In this document: positions 60,528-64,000 of the stretch, piece after piece
How the letters are laid out: every line of letters begins with the position of its first letter
Numbering within the stretch: position 1 is the first letter of the stretch
NCBI GenBank assembly: GCA_030549335.1
Contig: CM060195.1
Span: forward strand, 25,176,874-25,240,873
Origin: Pontederia crassipes
Lineage: Eukaryota > Streptophyta > Magnoliopsida > Commelinales > Pontederiaceae
Length of the DNA stretch: 64,000 nucleotides
Direction of reading: 5' to 3'
The notes under the pieces: generated by a model
Database searches by the model: none
Told to the model about the DNA's origin: nothing
Seen by the model: only the letters and a program-made list of their open reading frames with translations
Made by a program: the position numbers and the translations under genes

Positions 60528-61137
60528 TGAGTTTATGAACAATCAGATCCCTATGTTGCAGGACCTTCGTGGATGAGCGGCGAAGGAAGAAGACGTTCAA
60601 GGCTAAGAGGACAGCACAAGACGACCAACGAAATGATAACAAAAACAATGAATTGTTTTCTTTAGAAGATAACGGGTATGAGACAAGTGTTCACGTCCAT
60701 TTTTTATTCAGTATAAAAGCTTGCATGTATTACAAAATACCTTGTAACCTCTCCCATTCGCTCACCAAATTTCTAGCTCTATTATAATATTATCAATAGA
60801 GCATGAGTTAATGAACTCACAATTGCTCTATTGTATACTTCCTCAACGTCTCCAAGTTATGGTTGATCGTCGAGCTCCATGGCGCCTTGCTCTCAATTAC
60901 TTGGCCGTGCGATGATGTCCTCTGTTTTGCTACATGGGCTATTGGGTTCGCACTGACGTCAACTTTTCGATGGGCAGAGGGGTGCGGACCACGGATGTGG
61001 CTTACACCACCACATGCAAGGCATCTTATCGAATCTCTGTAGTCCCTTTGTGTATGTCCCCAACATCTGCAATGATAGAATTGTACCTTTCTCCTCTCAT
61101 TCTGTTTCTACAACTTCGACAATCCTCGATGTCCTAA
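60528..61137. other. Unassigned, more GC-balanced sequence
   Basis: Open frames of 60-80 codons (60569-60787, 60934-61253) occur, but I recognise no domain. The composition differs from the AT-rich neighbours and could reflect an old gene fragment. Confidence 0.35.
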
Positions 61138-61790
61138 CACTACAAGAAAAAATTATATTTTCGACGATTCATTTTCGACGGTCCGACATCCGTCTGAAAT
61201 ACCGACGATTTTTTCGACGAATCTTCCAAACCGTCGAAATTTTCGTCGGATAATTTTTGACAATTTTAGCCGTCTAAACTTTCGACGGTTCCTAATTCGT
61301 CGAAAGGTTCCGTCGAAAATATTGGCACTTCGACGATTCTGACCGTCAAAAATTTCGGCGGTTTACCTAATCGTCGAAACTTCCAGTGGTCTGAACCGTC
61401 GCAATATTTCAACGTTGGTGCCGTATAATTATTGAACTTATCGACGATTTTGACCGTCAAAATTTGCGACGTTCGAAGCAACCGTCGATATTTCGGCGAT
61501 CATACCCGTCGAAACATTATTAAATAAAATATTCTAGCTTAATTGTTTTCGACGGTCTCAACCGTCGAAAATGGAAATCTATAATTTTCACAAACTATAG
61601 ATCTGTTGATCTCTTGAAAATTTATTATTATGGGAATCGACGGCTAAAACCGTCGATATTTCGACGGTTTGAAAAACCGTTGAAACTATCGACGGTTTTT
61701 CCAGCGGATTCGAACCGTCGAAACGCGAATTAATATAATATTATATTTACCTATGTTGCGGCGATTTCGACCGTCGAAAAGTGGTTATAT
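61138..61790. repeat. Subterminal repeats of the CACTA element
   Basis: More than 20 copies of TCGACGGT, ACCGTCGA or near variants occur in both orientations, often as short inverted pairs. Confidence 0.85.
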
Positions 61791-61987
61791 AAATACCCGA
61801 CCCCACTCTTACTTTTATCGTTTTGAACGTTCGTCCGCCGATACGTCCGGTCGCCGTTTCGTCCGCAATCCATCCGGCCGTCGACCACCTCCAGCGTTCG
61901 CTGCCGCCCGAAGCTTCCGCCGCCGACTTGAATCTCCGGCGCAGGTAGGTCCGATCTCTGTCCTCCTTGCATATATATTGCTCTCTC

Positions 61988-62277
61988 CGGCAGCCAGATC
62001 CGGCCGCCATTCGCGCGCGGCAGCCAGATCCGACCACCATTCACGCGCGGCGGCCAGATCCGGCCGCCATCCGCGCGCGACGGCCAGATCCGGCTGCCCT
62101 CCGCGTGCGGCGGCCAGATCCGGCCGCCCTCCACGCGGCGGCCAGATCCGGCCGCCCTCCGCGCGGCGGCGGCCATATCCGGCAGCTCTTGCGCGGCGGC
62201 GGCCACATCTGGCCGCCCTTCGCGCGGCGGCCAGATCCGGCCGCCCTCCGCGCGGCGGCGGCCAGATCCGGCCGCGG
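61988..62277. repeat. GC-rich minisatellite, about ten 28-31 bp units
   Basis: The unit is CGGCGGCCAGATCCGGCCGC followed by CCTCCGCG or a variant. It lies between the subterminal repeats and the transposase. Because it lacks stops it creates overlapping 120-220 codon open frames on both strands, which I do not regard as genes. Confidence 0.92.
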
Positions 62278-62759
62278 ACTAATGCTAATAAATTATTCTT
62301 TTTATTTCCATTTGACTGAACCAACCATGGTTTAACCATCTTTGTTAAAATACTAATTGACATCTGAGTGCAACCAGGACTAATGTAGCCAACCAAGCTC
62401 AATGCCATTGAAACAAGTGCAACTGTACTTTCATTAGTAATATTCACAATAAAAGTGCCCTTCAGTAACACTTTGTTTTAGTATAGTGGACATAAGAAAA
62501 CAAAAAGATAAAATTCAAAAGGACGACCACAAAATACGTGCAATCTCTACCTTAAATTGAGATGACAACCGAAACAATAATAAGTCCGATTACATAGAGT
62601 AAATGTACATGTGTATGCTATCTCTATACTTGGCAGTATGATTAGTAAATATTAGTAAACAATTTGTTCTTCCTCAGTTGTTTCATAAACTTTTTTTTCT
62701 TTCCTTATACAATTTTGTATCACTGAAATTTTTGATGATTTGCAAATAATGCAGTCATT
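62278..62759. other. CACTA 5' untranslated or intronic segment
   Basis: AT-rich, no open frame of note. It ends just before the transposase start and may contain an intron. Confidence 0.45.
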
Positions 62760-64000
62760 ATGTCATACTTGAACGATCGTCGATGAATGTACAAAAGAAA
62801 TAATCCTGGTCGTAGAGGCTTGACACAAGAATTTATAGATGGCGTTGACTATTATGTTACTGTGGCTTGTCAATCTTTACAATATCAGCGGGAGGGAACA
62901 ATTAGGTGTCCTTGTTTGAAATGTGCTAGCACAAAGTTACAGACGATAGAGACTGTCAAAGTTCACTTATATAGAAAGGGTTTCAAACCCAATTATTGGC
63001 AATGGGATGATTTAGGCGAAGGAGCGCCTTGGACAAGTGTCCCAAATCCAGGTCTTCATTTTGTGGATCCTGAACCAACATTTGCTTCGCAATATGAACA
63101 GTTAATTTATGACACAGCTGCAATTGAGTATGGCAATATTAGATTTGAGCAGAATGAAGAGGCACCAAATCCAGAAGCAAGAGATTTTTATGACTTACTA
63201 AACGCATCGAGCCAACCCTTATGGCCTGGGTGTGAAAGTCATTCGGAACTATCACTTGCTGTTATATTGTTGAATCTGAAAGTCGACCACAATATTTCAC
63301 AAGCATGTTTTGATGTATTTCTAGATATTTTAAAAGATGTCACACCAATTGGGGCTCGTATTCATGAAAATTTTTATAGGACAAAAAGATTGGTCAGTAA
63401 ACTTGGTCTTGGCTCAACTAAAATAGATTGTTGTCGTGATGGTTGTATGTTATATTACGGCGATGACATCAATCTAAATGAATGCAAATTTTGTGGGGCC
63501 GAACGATATAGAGTGACTAACAAGTCTCAAGTCGCTGTGAAAAGAATGCATTATTTGCCTCTTATTCCAAGGCTTAAAAGACTATACTCGTCTATAGGGT
63601 CAGCGTCGCAAATGAAGTGGCATGTATAGCATAATACTTCTGAAGGTGTCATGTTTCACCCATCGGATGGTGAAGCGTGGAAACATTTTTATCGTAAGCA
63701 TCTTGATTTTGCTAGGGACGAAAGGAACATAAGGCTCGGATTATGCGCAGATGATTTTACACCATATGGTCAGACTTCAGTTCCTTATTCATGTTGGCCG
63801 GTCTCAATAACACCTTATAATTTGCCACCTGAGATTTGTATGTCCGCACCTTATATATTTTTGACATGCATTATTCCTTGTCTTCAGAGTCCTAAACAGA
63901 GGATAGACGTGTATTTACAGCCTCTAATAGACGAGCTAAAAGAACTGTGGGATGGTGTCGTCGCTTATGATGTATCTACCAAACAAAATTTCACATTGAG
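62760..64000 (+). pseudogene. CACTA TNP2-type transposase, two nonsense codons, 3' end beyond the window
   Basis: The likely original start is ATG 62760 (MSYLNDRR), where the family has Trp next. Here that codon is TGA (62784-62786), and an ATG follows directly. The N-terminal zinc-type transposase-associated domain is clear: RRGLTQEFIDGVDYYVTVAC, then IRCPCLKCAST and KVHLYRKGFKPNYWQWDD. A CKFCGAERY motif lies at about 63484-63510. After TAG at 63627-63629 the same frame continues with GVMFHPSDGEAWKHF, RLGLCADDFTPYGQTSVPYS, CWPVSITPYNLPPEICM and QPLIDELKELWDGVVAYDVS, the TNP2 core start. The enzyme would cut and join CACTA ends. With two stops and otherwise intact sequence the copy is recently inactivated. 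Confidence 0.88.

Larger units (their letters stand above)
61138..64000 (+). mobile_element. CACTA (En/Spm-type) transposon, left part; continues past the window
   Basis: It starts CACTACAAGAAAAAATT at 61138, with TAA as the adjacent 3 bp. The first 650 bp are packed with CGACGGT-type words and their complements, as for the transposase-binding subterminal repeats of CACTA elements. A GC-rich minisatellite and a TNP2-type transposase frame follow in the expected orientation. The right end is outside the window. Confidence 0.9.

Noticed and set aside
61988..62277. Regular 28-31 bp repeats as a CRISPR array
   Set aside because: Units are directly adjacent with no unique spacers, in a plant CACTA element.
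61753..62471. Overlapping open frames of 120-220 codons on both strands
   Set aside because: They are produced by the stop-free GC-rich minisatellite of the CACTA element. Proteins are simple Arg/Pro/Ala-rich repeats in several frames at once.

Overview
This window is nuclear DNA from a flowering plant. The evidence is a small, intron-rich family of polygalacturonase (GH28) genes with GT-AG introns, set in a large excess of decayed plant transposable elements (Ty3/gypsy, Ty1/copia, TRIM, hAT-like and CACTA). Intergenic DNA is very AT-rich. The species cannot be told from the sequence alone. No rRNA, tRNA, CRISPR array or prokaryote-type operon was recognised.

Host genes. Three + strand polygalacturonase copies lie about 10-24 kb apart: PG1 (16337-18836), PG2 (40137-42727) and PG3 (53537-56499). 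All three share the same nine-exon plan. I could splice PG2 (412 aa) and PG3 (417 aa) by eye into uninterrupted reading frames that carry all four GH28 motifs (NTDG, GDDC, GHG, RIK). PG1 is a decaying copy: its intron-6 donor is AT instead of GT, and its last exon is cut off after the MLNC motif. A broken STP-type sugar transporter pseudogene lies between PG2 and PG3 (44473-45531). A roughly 470-bp block that includes the putative PG3 promoter is tandemly duplicated just upstream of PG3.

Mobile DNA by region. 1-1936: LTR end with an alternating tandem repeat and a perfect 20-bp-stem hairpin. 2540-3000: copia-type LTR scrap. 4057-11666: heavily decayed minus-strand chromovirus-like gypsy element. 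11880-12497: two consecutive CACTA ends. 12728-13239: hAT-like MITE with a perfect 8-bp target duplication. 14780-15798: non-autonomous CACTA with a 3-bp duplication. 19223-36758: old minus-strand copia element split inside its RT/RNase H region by a younger + strand Athila-like gypsy element (20046-32936). 46687-49994: long LTR-like unit with internal repeats. 56806-57092: TRIM. 58149-59433: non-autonomous copia-type element with a perfect 5-bp duplication. 61138 to the window end: 5' part of a CACTA element with subterminal repeats, a GC-rich minisatellite and a TNP2-type transposase that has two nonsense codons.

How it fits together. The PG genes are the only plausibly functional host genes. 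The rest reads as insertions that have spread apart an ancestral tandem PG array, so the PG1-PG2 gap of about 21 kb is mostly the nested copia/gypsy pair. I did not find a convincing new biological system. The most unusual items are the duplicated PG3 promoter block, the direct repeats flanking the copia element, and a GC-rich 12-mer shared by three unrelated element types.
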